Below are positions 1 through 7,177 of a stretch of 64,000 nt of DNA, piece by piece. Every line of letters begins with the position of its first letter. Position 1 is the stretch's first letter. A model generated the notes under the pieces. That model ran no database searches and was not told where the DNA came from. It worked only from the letters and a program-made list of their open reading frames with translations. A program made the translations under genes and the position numbers. This DNA is from Nocardia veterana NBRC 100344 (GTDB lineage Bacteria > Actinomycetota > Actinomycetes > Mycobacteriales > Mycobacteriaceae), in the NCBI RefSeq assembly GCF_000308855.1, contig NZ_BAGM01000108.1:1-64000 (forward strand), in the 5' to 3' direction.

Positions 1-226
1 GGGGCAGGCCGCACCCGGGGCCCCGGCGCAGCCGCCCGCGCCCGGCCGGCCGGACGACAGCCCGGCTCCGGAGCAGGCACAAATGCCTTCCAAGACACCG
101 GAACCCGGGCCGGAGGCGGCGGCTCCCGCACCGGCCGCACCGCCCCCGCCGACCCAGGCGCCGGGGATCACGCTGCCGTTCGGCATCGTGATTCCGCTGC
201 CCGCTCCGCCGGCCCCACCGAGATAG
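1..226 (+). CDS. C-terminal tail of a Pro/Ala-rich protein (5' partial)
   Basis: An open frame (codons starting at base 2) runs from the window edge to a TAG at 224-226. The visible 74 residues are almost entirely proline, alanine, glycine and charged residues, with one hydrophobic patch near the end (ITLPFGIVIPLPAP). This composition is typical of a disordered tail on an actinobacterial envelope or secreted protein. No domain is visible because the N-terminal part lies outside the window, so the family cannot be named. A strong hairpin follows at 253-275, which suggests transcription ends before the next gene. Confidence that it is coding rests on the frame, the codon bias and the terminator. 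Confidence 0.6.
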   Translation, partial: GQAAPGAPAQPPAPGRPDDSPAPEQAQMPSKTPEPGPEAAAPAPAAPPPPTQAPGITLPFGIVIPLPAPPAPPR

Positions 227-252
227 GCCGCACCCCCTCGCGCGACGATCGG

Positions 253-275
253 AACCCCTGCTGAGGCAGGGGTTT
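253..275 (+). terminator. Rho-independent-type hairpin after the first gene
   Basis: A perfect 9-bp stem (AACCCCTGC / GCAGGGGTT, 253-261 and 266-274) closes a 4-nt TGAG loop and is followed by TTTCG. It sits 27 bp after the preceding stop codon and before the transglycosylase gene. Confidence 0.7.
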
Positions 276-389
276 CGGCGTAAACGGGACACCCGGTCAC
301 GAAGCAGTAACGAAAAGGTCTCGGATGCGGTAATCTGATCTCGTTGTGTCACGAAAAGCTCACAGCGAGCATTGGAGGGTCACCACATC

Positions 390-1229
390 GTGGGACGTCA
401 CCGTAAGCAGCCGGCCACCCCTGTCCGGCGCGGATCCGTTATCGCACTGACCGGACTCGTCCCCGCGGGACTCGTCGCCGTCGGCGCCTCTGCCGCCGAG
501 GTGAACACCGGCGAATTCACCGCCGTGGCTCTGCCGCAACACACTCCCGACGGCGCCCGGCAGGCCGTCGAGAAAAAAGAGGCCGCGGACGAAACGCTGC
601 GTGCCGCAAAACATCCGGGACCCCCGATCTCGAAAACCGTTGCGCAGCCGGCGGGTCGGGTCGCCGCCGATCTGCCGGCCGGCCCGAACGGCATTCCGGG
701 TATCGCCTACGAGGCATATCAGAACGCGGAACGGATTCTGGCGCAGGAACAGCCCGACTGCCATATGCCGTGGTCGGTGCTGGCCGGTATCGGTCAGGTG
801 GAATCCCACCACGCCTACGGCAAGGCGGACTCGAAGGGCGTCGCCCTCGAACCGATCTACGGCCCGGTCCTCGACGGCAGCCTCGCGGGCAACAACGTCG
901 TGCACGCGACCGGTGACGAACTGGACGGCGGGATGCAGGGCTACACCCGCGCGGTCGGCCCCATGCAGTTCCTACCCGAAACCTGGCGCAAGTTCGCCGG
1001 GGACGGCGACGGCGACGGGATCGCCGACCCGCAGAACCTCTTCGACGCCGCCCTCACCGCCGGTAACTACCTCTGCTCGGGCGGACTGGACATGTCGGAT
1101 CTGTCCCAGCAGTCCAAGGCGATCATGCGCTACAACAACTCGATGGCGTATGTCGCCAACGTGATGGCCTGGGAAGTCGCCTACCGCACCGGTGTCGCCC
1201 CCAAGCCGAGCCAGCTACCGCGGATCTGA
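390..1229 (+). CDS. Secreted lytic transglycosylase (SLT/MltB-like)
   Basis: 279 aa. The GTG at 390 is chosen because GGAGGG at 374-379 lies 10 nt upstream; a TTG at 372 would overlap that site. The N-terminus is a basic stretch followed by a hydrophobic core and an Ala-x-Ala-like cleavage region (about residues 16-38), that is, a Sec signal peptide. The C-terminal half carries the transglycosylase fold: PWSVLAGIGQVESHH with the likely catalytic Glu, GPMQFLPETW, a DGDGDGIADP loop resembling a calcium-binding repeat, and YNNS near the end. The role is cleavage of peptidoglycan glycan strands outside the membrane. It resembles the M. tuberculosis Rv1230c protein that lies beside mrp there, as here. 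The family is clear; the exact substrate is inferred. Confidence 0.85.
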   Translation: MGRHRKQPATPVRRGSVIALTGLVPAGLVAVGASAAEVNTGEFTAVALPQHTPDGARQAVEKKEAADETLRAAKHPGPPISKTVAQPAGRVAADLPAGPNGIPGIAYEAYQNAERILAQEQPDCHMPWSVLAGIGQVESHHAYGKADSKGVALEPIYGPVLDGSLAGNNVVHATGDELDGGMQGYTRAVGPMQFLPETWRKFAGDGDGDGIADPQNLFDAALTAGNYLCSGGLDMSDLSQQSKAIMRYNNSMAYVANVMAWEVAYRTGVAPKPSQLPRI

Positions 1230-1242
1230 GCGAGACCCGGTC

Positions 1243-1357
1243 ACGCAGGCTGCCGCCTCCGGCCGCGTCGCTCCGGTCGCTGTATCAATTGGCGACCTTC
1301 GCGGCGGCCTCCGTGGTTACGCAGGCTGCCGTCTCCGGCCGCGTCGCTCCGGTCGCT
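1243..1357 (+). repeat. 39-bp imperfect direct repeat before mrp
   Basis: Two copies, 1243-1281 and 1319-1357, differ at one position (C/T) and start 76 bp apart. The 37 bp between them is unrelated, so this is not a simple tandem array. The second copy ends on the first base of the mrp -10 hexamer. Confidence 0.85.
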
Positions 1358-1362
1358 AGACT
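1357..1362 (+). promoter_or_regulatory. -10 hexamer of mrp (leaderless type)
   Basis: TAGACT ends 7 nt before the mrp ATG at 1370. No Shine-Dalgarno lies between, so transcription probably starts at or next to the start codon. No convincing -35 was seen. Confidence 0.6.
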
Positions 1363-1369
1363 CAGCCGT

Positions 1370-2506
1370 ATGCCAGTGGTTACGGAAACGGATGTGCGGG
1401 GCGCGCTCGCAAAGGTGAACGACCCGGAGATCCGCAAGCCGATCACGGAACTCGGCATGGTGAAGAGCGTCGTGGTTCGCGAGGACAGCAGCGTCCACGT
1501 CGAGATCTACCTCACCACGGCGGCCTGCCCGCTGCGCACCACCCTCACCGACATGGTCACCAAGGCGGTCGCCGACGTGGCCGGGGTCGGCGCGGTGACG
1601 GTCGACCTCGACGTGATGAACGACGAGCAGCGCACCGAACTGCGCAAGCAGTTACGCGGCGATTCCGCCGAACCGGTCATCCCATTCGCCCAGCCCGGCT
1701 CCTTGACCCGGGTATATGCCGTCGCCTCCGGTAAGGGCGGCGTCGGCAAGTCCAGCGTCACCGTCAATCTCGCCGCCGCGCTCGCCGCGCGCGGGTTGTC
1801 CGTCGGTGTTCTCGACGCCGATATCTACGGTCACTCGGTGCCGCGCATGCTCGGCACCGAGCAGCGCCCCACGCAGGTGGAGCGGATGATCATGCCGCCG
1901 ATCGCGCACGATGTGAAGGTCATCTCGATCGCCATGTTCACCCAGGGCAATACGCCGGTGGTGTGGCGCGGCCCGATGCTGCACCGCGCGCTGCAACAGT
2001 TCCTGGCCGATGTGTTCTGGGGTGATCTGGACGTCCTGCTGCTGGATCTCCCACCCGGCACCGGCGACGTCGCGATCTCCATCGCGCAGCTGATCCCGAA
2101 TGCCGAGATCCTGGTGGTCACCACTCCGCAGCCCGCCGCCGCCGAGGTCGCCGAGCGGGCCGGCGCCATCGCCCTGCAGACCCGCCAGCGCATCGCGGGC
2201 GTGGTGGAGAACATGTCGTGGCTGGACCTGCCCGACGGTTCCCGCATGGACCTCTACGGTTCCGGCGGCGGCCAGGCCGTGGCGGATCGCCTCAGCCGCG
2301 CGGTCGGCGCCGACGTCCCGCTGCTCGGCCAGATTCCGATCACCCAGGAACTGCGCGAAGCCGGCGACGAAGGCACCCCGATCGTGCTGCGTGACCCGGA
2401 AAACCCTGCCGCTCGAGCGCTTCGCGGTATCGCCGACAAGTTGGCCGTGCGCCGTCGCGGTCTGGCGGGCATGTCGCTGGGCATCGACACCACCCGCCAC
2501 CTGTAG
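1370..2506 (+). CDS. mrp: Mrp/NBP35-family Fe-S carrier P-loop ATPase
   Basis: 378 aa. Residues 1-90 form a MIP18/DUF59 domain. Residues 112 onward form the Mrp ATPase with the deviant Walker A GKGGVGKSS (121-129), the DADIYGHSVPRML switch and DLPPGTGD. The family binds and transfers Fe-S clusters in the cytoplasm. The usual CxxC after VENMS is missing: the sequence here is VENMSWLDLPDGSRMDLYG, as I recall for other actinobacterial members. The ATG at 1370 is preferred over an upstream frame-open stretch because TAGACT lies 7 nt before it and homology begins there. It is the M. tuberculosis Rv1229c equivalent. A GC-rich hairpin at 2542-2569 follows. Confidence 0.93.
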   Translation: MPVVTETDVRGALAKVNDPEIRKPITELGMVKSVVVREDSSVHVEIYLTTAACPLRTTLTDMVTKAVADVAGVGAVTVDLDVMNDEQRTELRKQLRGDSAEPVIPFAQPGSLTRVYAVASGKGGVGKSSVTVNLAAALAARGLSVGVLDADIYGHSVPRMLGTEQRPTQVERMIMPPIAHDVKVISIAMFTQGNTPVVWRGPMLHRALQQFLADVFWGDLDVLLLDLPPGTGDVAISIAQLIPNAEILVVTTPQPAAAEVAERAGAIALQTRQRIAGVVENMSWLDLPDGSRMDLYGSGGGQAVADRLSRAVGADVPLLGQIPITQELREAGDEGTPIVLRDPENPAARALRGIADKLAVRRRGLAGMSLGIDTTRHL

Positions 2507-2541
2507 AAGCCCGGGCGCACGCGCCCATCCCGGACAGGGCT

Positions 2542-2569
2542 GCGGCGCGCCCGCACGGCTGCGCGCCGC
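2542..2569 (+). terminator. GC-rich hairpin after mrp
   Basis: A perfect 9-bp stem (GCGGCGCGC / GCGCGCCGC) encloses a 10-nt loop 36 bp after the mrp stop. There is no U-tract, as is common for actinobacterial terminators, so the call is tentative. Confidence 0.45.
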
Positions 2570-2630
2570 GAAGCCCCGGTACGCCGCCGCGACGGCCCTG
2601 GCTGCCGGGATCACTGTCGGTGTCGCCACC

Positions 2631-2636
2631 TAAGCT
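2631..2636 (+). promoter_or_regulatory. -10 hexamer of the DivIVA-like gene (leaderless type)
   Basis: TAAGCT ends 6 nt before the ATG at 2643 with no ribosome-binding site between, which fits a leaderless transcript. Confidence 0.6.
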
Positions 2637-2642
2637 CGACAC

Positions 2643-3659
2643 ATGCTCACGCTGCTGTTGTACGTGCTCATCGTCGGCTTGGTGGCCGCGCTGCTGTTCC
2701 TGGTGGCCAGCGCGGTGTTCGGGCGCGGGGAGGAATTGGGTCCGCTGCCCGAGGGCACGACGGTGACGGTGCTGCCGGCCACCGGGATTCGCGGGGCCGA
2801 CGTGCGCGCGTTGCGATTCCAGCAGGTGTTCCGGGGCTATAAGGCGGGCGAGGTCGACTGGGCACTGAGCCGGTTGGCCGCGCGCATCGACGAGCTGGAG
2901 GCGCAGCTGGCGCAGAGCAGCGGCGGGACCTCGGCCGGCGCCCCCACGATCGCCGCCGGGCACACCGAAACCGCACCGCCCCAATCGAATTCGACTCCGT
3001 ACAACACCCTCGGGCCCGACAGTGGGACCACATCCAATTTCGTCACCGGCACGTTCCCGGGTACGCCGGCCGGCCCCGCCTCCCCCGGCGCGGGCTTCGT
3101 GCCGCCCCAGGCGAGCGCTGCGGGTACGAACGGATTCGGCGGCGCGTACCCGCCCACCCTGGCGGCATCCGACGCCTACCCGTTCGGCACGGCACAGCCC
3201 GCGTCACCCGCCGCCACCGGGTTCGGCCCCGCACCGGCCGGCCCGATCCCCGCATCCGGCTCCGGTACGCCCAGCGGCGGTCCCGGCCCCAGCCCATCGC
3301 CGAACCCGAACGGTTTCGACGCCGCGCATCCGAGTGCCGCTGCCGTACCGAGCGCGAACAGCGCCGCCGTCCCGCCGTCGGGCACCAGCGAGTTCCCGGC
3401 CCCCGCGGCACCGGGCTCGGCCCAACCCGGGCCAGGTTCGAGCACCGCTGGGTTCGGCGGCACCGCACCGGGCATCCCGGCGGTCCCGGAGCCGCCCGGC
3501 CTCGGTGGGCCCGCGAGTCCGGGAATCTCGAATACCGGGATTCCGGGTAGCGGCCCGCAGGGCGGATTCACCGCGCCGTCCGATCTCGGGTCGACGGGGT
3601 CCTGGGCTCCCCCACCGCTGCCCGGAGATCCGAATTCGGCCACCGGAGGACCGCGTTGA
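2643..3659 (+). CDS. DivIVA-motif membrane protein with long Pro-rich tail
   Basis: 338 aa. Residues 3-27 form one transmembrane helix. A short conserved block follows (GPLPEGTTVTVLPATGIRG), then a DivIVA-type motif, LRFQQVFRGYKAGEVDWAL (about 58-77), and a short coiled segment to about residue 92. From about 110 to the end it is Pro/Gly/Ala/Ser-rich low complexity. The first 95 residues match what I recall of M. tuberculosis Rv1209, a much shorter protein, so the roughly 230-residue tail is an addition. DivIVA-like segments recruit proteins to poles or septa, so a polar or septal envelope role is inferred. The stop overlaps the tagA start by 4 nt. Confidence 0.75.
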   Translation: MLTLLLYVLIVGLVAALLFLVASAVFGRGEELGPLPEGTTVTVLPATGIRGADVRALRFQQVFRGYKAGEVDWALSRLAARIDELEAQLAQSSGGTSAGAPTIAAGHTETAPPQSNSTPYNTLGPDSGTTSNFVTGTFPGTPAGPASPGAGFVPPQASAAGTNGFGGAYPPTLAASDAYPFGTAQPASPAATGFGPAPAGPIPASGSGTPSGGPGPSPSPNPNGFDAAHPSAAAVPSANSAAVPPSGTSEFPAPAAPGSAQPGPGSSTAGFGGTAPGIPAVPEPPGLGGPASPGISNTGIPGSGPQGGFTAPSDLGSTGSWAPPPLPGDPNSATGGPR

Positions 3660-4228
3660 GCGTCGAGGCGGCAGTCGCCGACGGGAAGGTGCGGTGCGGG
3701 TGGTCGCAGTCGTCGCAGCTGTATCGGGACTACCACGACACCGAGTGGGGCCGGCCACTGCACGGGGACGACGCGCTGTTCGAGCGGATGTGCCTGGAGG
3801 CGTTCCAGTCGGGATTGTCGTGGATCACGATCCTGCGCAAACGGCCCGCGTTCCGAGCGGCCTTCGACGGCTTCGTCATCGAACGGGTGGCCGAATTCGG
3901 TGACGCCGACGTGGAACGCCTGCTGGCCGATCCCGGCATCGTGCGCAATCGCGCCAAAATCGTCGCGTGTGTCGCCAATGCCAGGGTTGCGCTGGAGCTG
4001 AATCCGGGACTGGACGAGCTGCTCTGGTCCTTCGCCCCGCCGGCGCGACCGCGCCCGCGCACACTGGCCGACGTGCCCGCCGTCACACCCGAATCCGTAG
4101 CTCTCGCAAGAGAACTCAAGAAACGAGGGTTTCGTTTCGTCGGCCCGACGACGGCCTACGCGCTGATGCAGGCGACCGGAATGGTCGACGATCATCTGGC
4201 CGATTGCTGGGTCGATCTGCGGCGTTGA
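3656..4228 (+). CDS. tagA: DNA-3-methyladenine glycosylase I
   Basis: 190 aa, the usual length. The TTG at 3656 overlaps the previous stop as TTGA, and GGAGGA at 3645-3650 lies 5 nt upstream, so translation is coupled. The whole protein matches the Tag family: RCGWS, YRDYHDTEWGRP, QSGLSWITIL and MVDDHLADCW. The four zinc ligands of the family are present at C14, H27, H180 and C184. The enzyme removes 3-methyladenine from alkylated DNA in base-excision repair. It is the Rv1210 equivalent and keeps its Rv1209-like and Rv1211-like neighbours. Confidence 0.95.
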   Translation: MSVEAAVADGKVRCGWSQSSQLYRDYHDTEWGRPLHGDDALFERMCLEAFQSGLSWITILRKRPAFRAAFDGFVIERVAEFGDADVERLLADPGIVRNRAKIVACVANARVALELNPGLDELLWSFAPPARPRPRTLADVPAVTPESVALARELKKRGFRFVGPTTAYALMQATGMVDDHLADCWVDLRR

Positions 4229-4309
4229 TCGCGCGCCACGCCGGTCGGTTTTCGAACTCAGGTACCCGGCCGGTTCGCTGATAAGGAAGAATAGGCATGG
4301 TGCAGCCCA

Positions 4310-4332
4310 CCGGACGCGTGCCTCGCGTCCGG
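4310..4332 (+). terminator. Hairpin after tagA
   Basis: A perfect 9-bp stem (CCGGACGCG / CGCGTCCGG) has a 5-nt loop. It lies in the 181-bp gap between tagA and the DUF3117 gene and probably ends the tagA transcript. Confidence 0.5.
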
Positions 4333-4409
4333 CGGCTGTCTGTTGGTGACAACACACATTAGTTCCGAGAAGTGCGCAGCAGACCGCGCGGATCTGGAGG
4401 GAGCAGAGG

Positions 4410-4577
4410 ATGGCGGCCATGAAGCCCCGCACCGGGGACGGTCCCCTCGAGGCAACCAAGGAAGGGCGTGGAATCGTCATGCGGGTTCCACTCGAGGGTG
4501 GCGGGCGTTTGGTCGTCGAGCTCACGCCGGAGGAAGCGGCAGCTCTCGGCAAAGAGCTCACCGCGGTCACCAGCTAG
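4410..4577 (+). CDS. DUF3117 small protein (55 aa)
   Basis: A short gene with a strong ribosome-binding site, GGAGGGAG (4396-4403), 6 nt before the ATG. The product starts MAAMKPRTGDGPLEATKEG, contains GRLVVELTPEEAAALGKEL and ends TAVTS. This is the DUF3117 family, found across actinobacteria and corresponding to Rv1211 by memory. It has no transmembrane segment or cysteine and its function is unknown; it looks like a small globular cytoplasmic protein. A 16-bp hairpin follows at 4630-4669. Confidence 0.88.
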   Translation: MAAMKPRTGDGPLEATKEGRGIVMRVPLEGGGRLVVELTPEEAAALGKELTAVTS

Positions 4578-4629
4578 CCGCTCGACCCAACCGAAACAAC
4601 CGGTGACGAAATTGCCGGCGCGGCCCCGT

Positions 4630-4669
4630 GCGCGCAGATCCGGCCGCTGCGATGGCCGGATCTGCGCGC
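4630..4669 (+). terminator. 16-bp perfect hairpin after the DUF3117 gene
   Basis: GCGCGCAGATCCGGCC at 4630-4645 pairs perfectly with 4654-4669 around an 8-nt loop. It follows the stop codon by 52 bp and precedes the next gene, so it is a probable intrinsic terminator without a U-tract. Confidence 0.7.
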
Positions 4670-4717
4670 GCCACCTCGATCCGCTCGGCGGAGTAGCCGG
4701 TCCCCCGGTCACATGGC

Positions 4718-5635
4718 ATGAGTGAGCCGGAATTCACGCCTGCGCCGATGCCCGGTGCGGCATCGTCGGCAACGGATCGGCACCCGGCCGCCGCTTCGCC
4801 GCTGGCGGCCGTCGCCCCGGCGTTGGCCTGTCCGGAATGCCGCGCGGATGTCGTGGTGCGAGAGCGCCGCCTCCTGTGCGCATCCGGCCACAGCTTCGAT
4901 ATCGCCAGACAGGGCTATGTCAGCCTGTTGACCGGCGCCGCGACCAAGATGAGCGGTGATACCGCCGACATGCTCGACGCCCGTGCCCGGTTCCAGTCCG
5001 CCGGATATTTCGAACCCATCGCCCGCGCCGTGGCCGACGCCGTGGCGCGACCGACGGACGTCGACGACAGCGGCACGATCCTCGAGATCGGGGCCGGAAC
5101 CGGTTATTACCTGTGCGCCGCATTGGATGCCGTCCCGGAGGCTCGCGGTATCGCGCTCGACGTGTCGAAGCCGGCGGCGCGCCGAGCCGCTCGCGTCCAT
5201 CCCCGCGCGGCGTCGGTCCTTGCCGACGTGTGGCGTGGGCTGCCGATCCGGAATCACGCGCTGAGCCGGGTCCTGTCGGTTTTCGCGCCGCGCAACCCCG
5301 AGGAGGTCGCGCGCGTGCTCCGGCCCGGTGGCAGGTTCGTCGTCGTCACGCCGACCCCGCGCCATCTCGGTGAGCTCATTGCGCCGCTCGGCATGGTCGG
5401 CGTGCAGGCCGACAAGGACGAGCGGCTGACCGGCGCCCTGTCCGCGCATTTTCGGCTCGGTGAGCGGAACACCGTGGAATATCCGATGACCTTGGCGCAC
5501 GCGGCGGTGGCGCAGGTGGTCGGCATGGGCCCGTCGGCCCACCACGCCGCCGAATCCCGCCACGATCTGATCGCCGCCCTCCCGAACCCGGTCCCGGTGA
5601 CCGCATCGGTCACCGTCACCACCTACCACCGCTGA
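4718..5635 (+). CDS. RlmA-type 23S rRNA (guanine-N1) methyltransferase
   Basis: 305 aa. After a roughly 35-residue Ala/Pro-rich leader comes a zinc-binding module (ACPECRADVV...LLCASGHSFD) typical of RlmA proteins, then RQGYVSLL, then a Rossmann methyltransferase with LEIGAGTGYY as SAM-binding motif I and LRPGGRFVVVTP. Members methylate G745 or G748 of 23S rRNA, and RlmA-II members such as TlrB give resistance to mycinosylated macrolides. Which guanine is modified here cannot be told from sequence. The start at 4718 is the first ATG in frame and has no strong ribosome-binding site; an internal start nearer the zinc module is possible. Confidence 0.8.
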   Translation: MSEPEFTPAPMPGAASSATDRHPAAASPLAAVAPALACPECRADVVVRERRLLCASGHSFDIARQGYVSLLTGAATKMSGDTADMLDARARFQSAGYFEPIARAVADAVARPTDVDDSGTILEIGAGTGYYLCAALDAVPEARGIALDVSKPAARRAARVHPRAASVLADVWRGLPIRNHALSRVLSVFAPRNPEEVARVLRPGGRFVVVTPTPRHLGELIAPLGMVGVQADKDERLTGALSAHFRLGERNTVEYPMTLAHAAVAQVVGMGPSAHHAAESRHDLIAALPNPVPVTASVTVTTYHR

Positions 5636-5671
5636 GCCGATCGCGATTCCCGCGCTCGGCGATGCCGGTCT

Positions 5672-5697
5672 CCATCGTCCGCCGCCCGGACCGATGG
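5672..5697. terminator. Hairpin in the convergent gap between rlmA-type and ECF genes
   Basis: CCATCGTCCG (5672-5681) pairs with CGGACCGATGG (5687-5697) with a single bulge. It lies between two stop codons of opposite strands and could serve both directions. Confidence 0.4.
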
Positions 5698-5707
5698 CCG
5701 GCCGCTC

Positions 5708-6562
5708 TCATCCGAGCAGTGCAGCCACCCGCTCCCGCTCGGCATAGACGGACATGTCGGCGACGCGTCCCCCGGTCACCGTGAAGCCGATCAGCACTCC
5801 CGGCCGATCGTCGAACATGATCAGTGCGCCGGCCGCGCCGTTCACCAGCACCGGACGCACATCGGAGGAAGGCCGAGCGAACAGCAGTGCCCGCCGCGCC
5901 GTATCGCCCGGTCCGTGGATTTCCCAACCGGTGCCCCGGCCCGCATCGGCCCGCAGGGTGATCTGCGGATCCAGCTGAGCCACCAGCGCATCGAAGTCGC
6001 CGCGCCGGGCCGCGGCGAAGAAGGCGTCGACGACCTGCCGCTGCGCCGCGCGATCACCGTCGGGGACAGGAGCCTCGTGCACCCGGCGGCGGGCCCGGCC
6101 GGCCAATTGGCGTGCGGCGGCCGGCGTTCGGTCCAGCAGCACCGCGATCTGCTCGAACGGCACGCCGAAACTGTCGTGCAGGACGAACGCGATCCGCTCG
6201 GCCGGTGCCAGTCGCGACAGCACCACCTGCATGGCCAGCCCGATCGAATCCGCCAGTAGCGCTTGCTCTTCCGGGCCGTGGTCGGTACTCACCAGCAGTG
6301 GATCCGGCAGCACGGTACCGCTGGGCAGCTCCGGCCGGGCCCGTTCGGCGCGCAGCCGGTCCAGGCAGGTGTGCGCGACGGCGGTGGTGAGCCAGGCGTC
6401 GAGATTGCCGACGCCGTGCGGTGGACTGCGGTGGATCCGCAGATAGGTCTCCTGGACCGCGTCCTCGGCATCGCGTGCGGACCCCAGGATGCGATGGGCC
6501 AGGGCGCGCAGCCGCGGGCGTTGTTCGTGCAGTCGGCGCAGGGCCTGTTCGCGCTCGCTCAC
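5708..6562 (-). CDS. ECF sigma factor with SnoaL-like C-terminal domain (SigJ/ECF41-like)
   Basis: 284 aa, GTG start. Region sigma-2 spans about residues 8-75 (LRALAHRILGSARDAEDAVQ, then AWLTTAVAHTCLDRLR). Region sigma-4 spans about 105-160 (LAPAERIAFVLHDSFGVPFE, RTPAAARQLAGRARRRV). From about 170 a SnoaL/NTF2-like domain follows, which in SigJ/ECF41 proteins tunes sigma activity without a separate anti-sigma. The canonical ECF41 motifs DGGGKV and NPDKL are not present: the equivalents read DAGRGTGWEI and VYAERERV. It is therefore a divergent relative. It is divergently transcribed from a DoxX-like gene, a typical target neighbour. The trigger is unknown. Confidence 0.82.
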   Translation of the reverse strand: MSEREQALRRLHEQRPRLRALAHRILGSARDAEDAVQETYLRIHRSPPHGVGNLDAWLTTAVAHTCLDRLRAERARPELPSGTVLPDPLLVSTDHGPEEQALLADSIGLAMQVVLSRLAPAERIAFVLHDSFGVPFEQIAVLLDRTPAAARQLAGRARRRVHEAPVPDGDRAAQRQVVDAFFAAARRGDFDALVAQLDPQITLRADAGRGTGWEIHGPGDTARRALLFARPSSDVRPVLVNGAAGALIMFDDRPGVLIGFTVTGGRVADMSVYAERERVAALLG

Positions 6563-6691
6563 CCGTCACATCCTCGGCATGCGATCCGCCGTATCAGTGG
6601 ATCCGTGGGACTGCCGTCGGTCCCCTCGCATCCTGCGGGGCCCGGCGCGGTGTCGGTATCCGCGTCCACCATAGCCAGCGAGGAGACGCTC

Positions 6692-7177
6692 ATGAGTGAC
6701 CTTCCCCACACCGATTCGGTCGACACCGGGTCCGTGCCCGGCGCCCATCGGACGCCATCCACGGAACGCGCGGCAACGACCGATCGCTACCGCGTCATCG
6801 GGTACCGGGTCGCCACCGCGGCCGTCGTCGCCGAAGCGGCGGTGGGCGGCATCTGGGATATCGCCCGCATCCCGTTCGTCCGAGATGTGGTGACCCACCT
6901 CGGCTATCCCGAATACTTCCTGGTCCTCCTCGGCGCCTGGAAACTGGCGGCGGCGATCGCACTGACCCTCCCGCGCCTGCCGCTGCTGAAGGAATGGGCT
7001 TATGCCGGAACGTTTTTCGTCTACACCGGTGCCATCGTCTCGCATCTGACGACCGGCTACGCCCGGGGCGAGGTCGCGGTGCTGACCGTGTTGGCGGTCC
7101 TGACGATCGCCTCGTGGGCCCTGCGCCCGGCGCAGCGTTGCCTGCCCGGGCGTCAGCCCTTACGGATGCGGTCGTAG
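6692..7177 (+). CDS. DoxX-like integral membrane protein
   Basis: 161 aa. The ATG at 6692 has AGGAG (6681-6685) 6 nt upstream. After a roughly 35-residue hydrophilic N-terminus come four predicted transmembrane helices: YRVATAAVVAEAAVGGIWDI, YFLVLLGAWKLAAAIALTL, YAGTFFVYTGAIVSHL and AVLTVLAVLTIASW. The GAWKL...LP..PLLKEWAYAG pattern is typical of the DoxX-like family. Its function is not settled; relatives are linked to redox stress. It faces the ECF sigma gene across a 129-bp shared promoter region, so regulation by that sigma factor is plausible. Its last 25 bp overlap the 3' end of glgA on the other strand. Confidence 0.75.
   Translation: MSDLPHTDSVDTGSVPGAHRTPSTERAATTDRYRVIGYRVATAAVVAEAAVGGIWDIARIPFVRDVVTHLGYPEYFLVLLGAWKLAAAIALTLPRLPLLKEWAYAGTFFVYTGAIVSHLTTGYARGEVAVLTVLAVLTIASWALRPAQRCLPGRQPLRMRS

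Noticed and set aside
398..905. Long open frames on the minus strand opposite the transglycosylase gene
   Set aside because: They are shadows of a GC-rich coding strand: composition is Arg/Pro/Gly-rich with no domain, and no ribosome-binding site or promoter fits.
1243..1357. Possible CRISPR-like repeat
   Set aside because: There are only two copies, no array and no cas genes; the copies abut a promoter.
2507..2642. Possible tRNA or small RNA between mrp and the DivIVA-like gene
   Set aside because: It has a simple GC hairpin but no cloverleaf or conserved TPsiC-type sequence; a terminator is the better reading.
3022..3903. Arg/Pro-rich frame on the plus strand over the DivIVA-like and tagA genes
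   Set aside because: It is an alternate frame of the Pro/Gly-rich tail. The real frames have coupled starts and recognised motifs.
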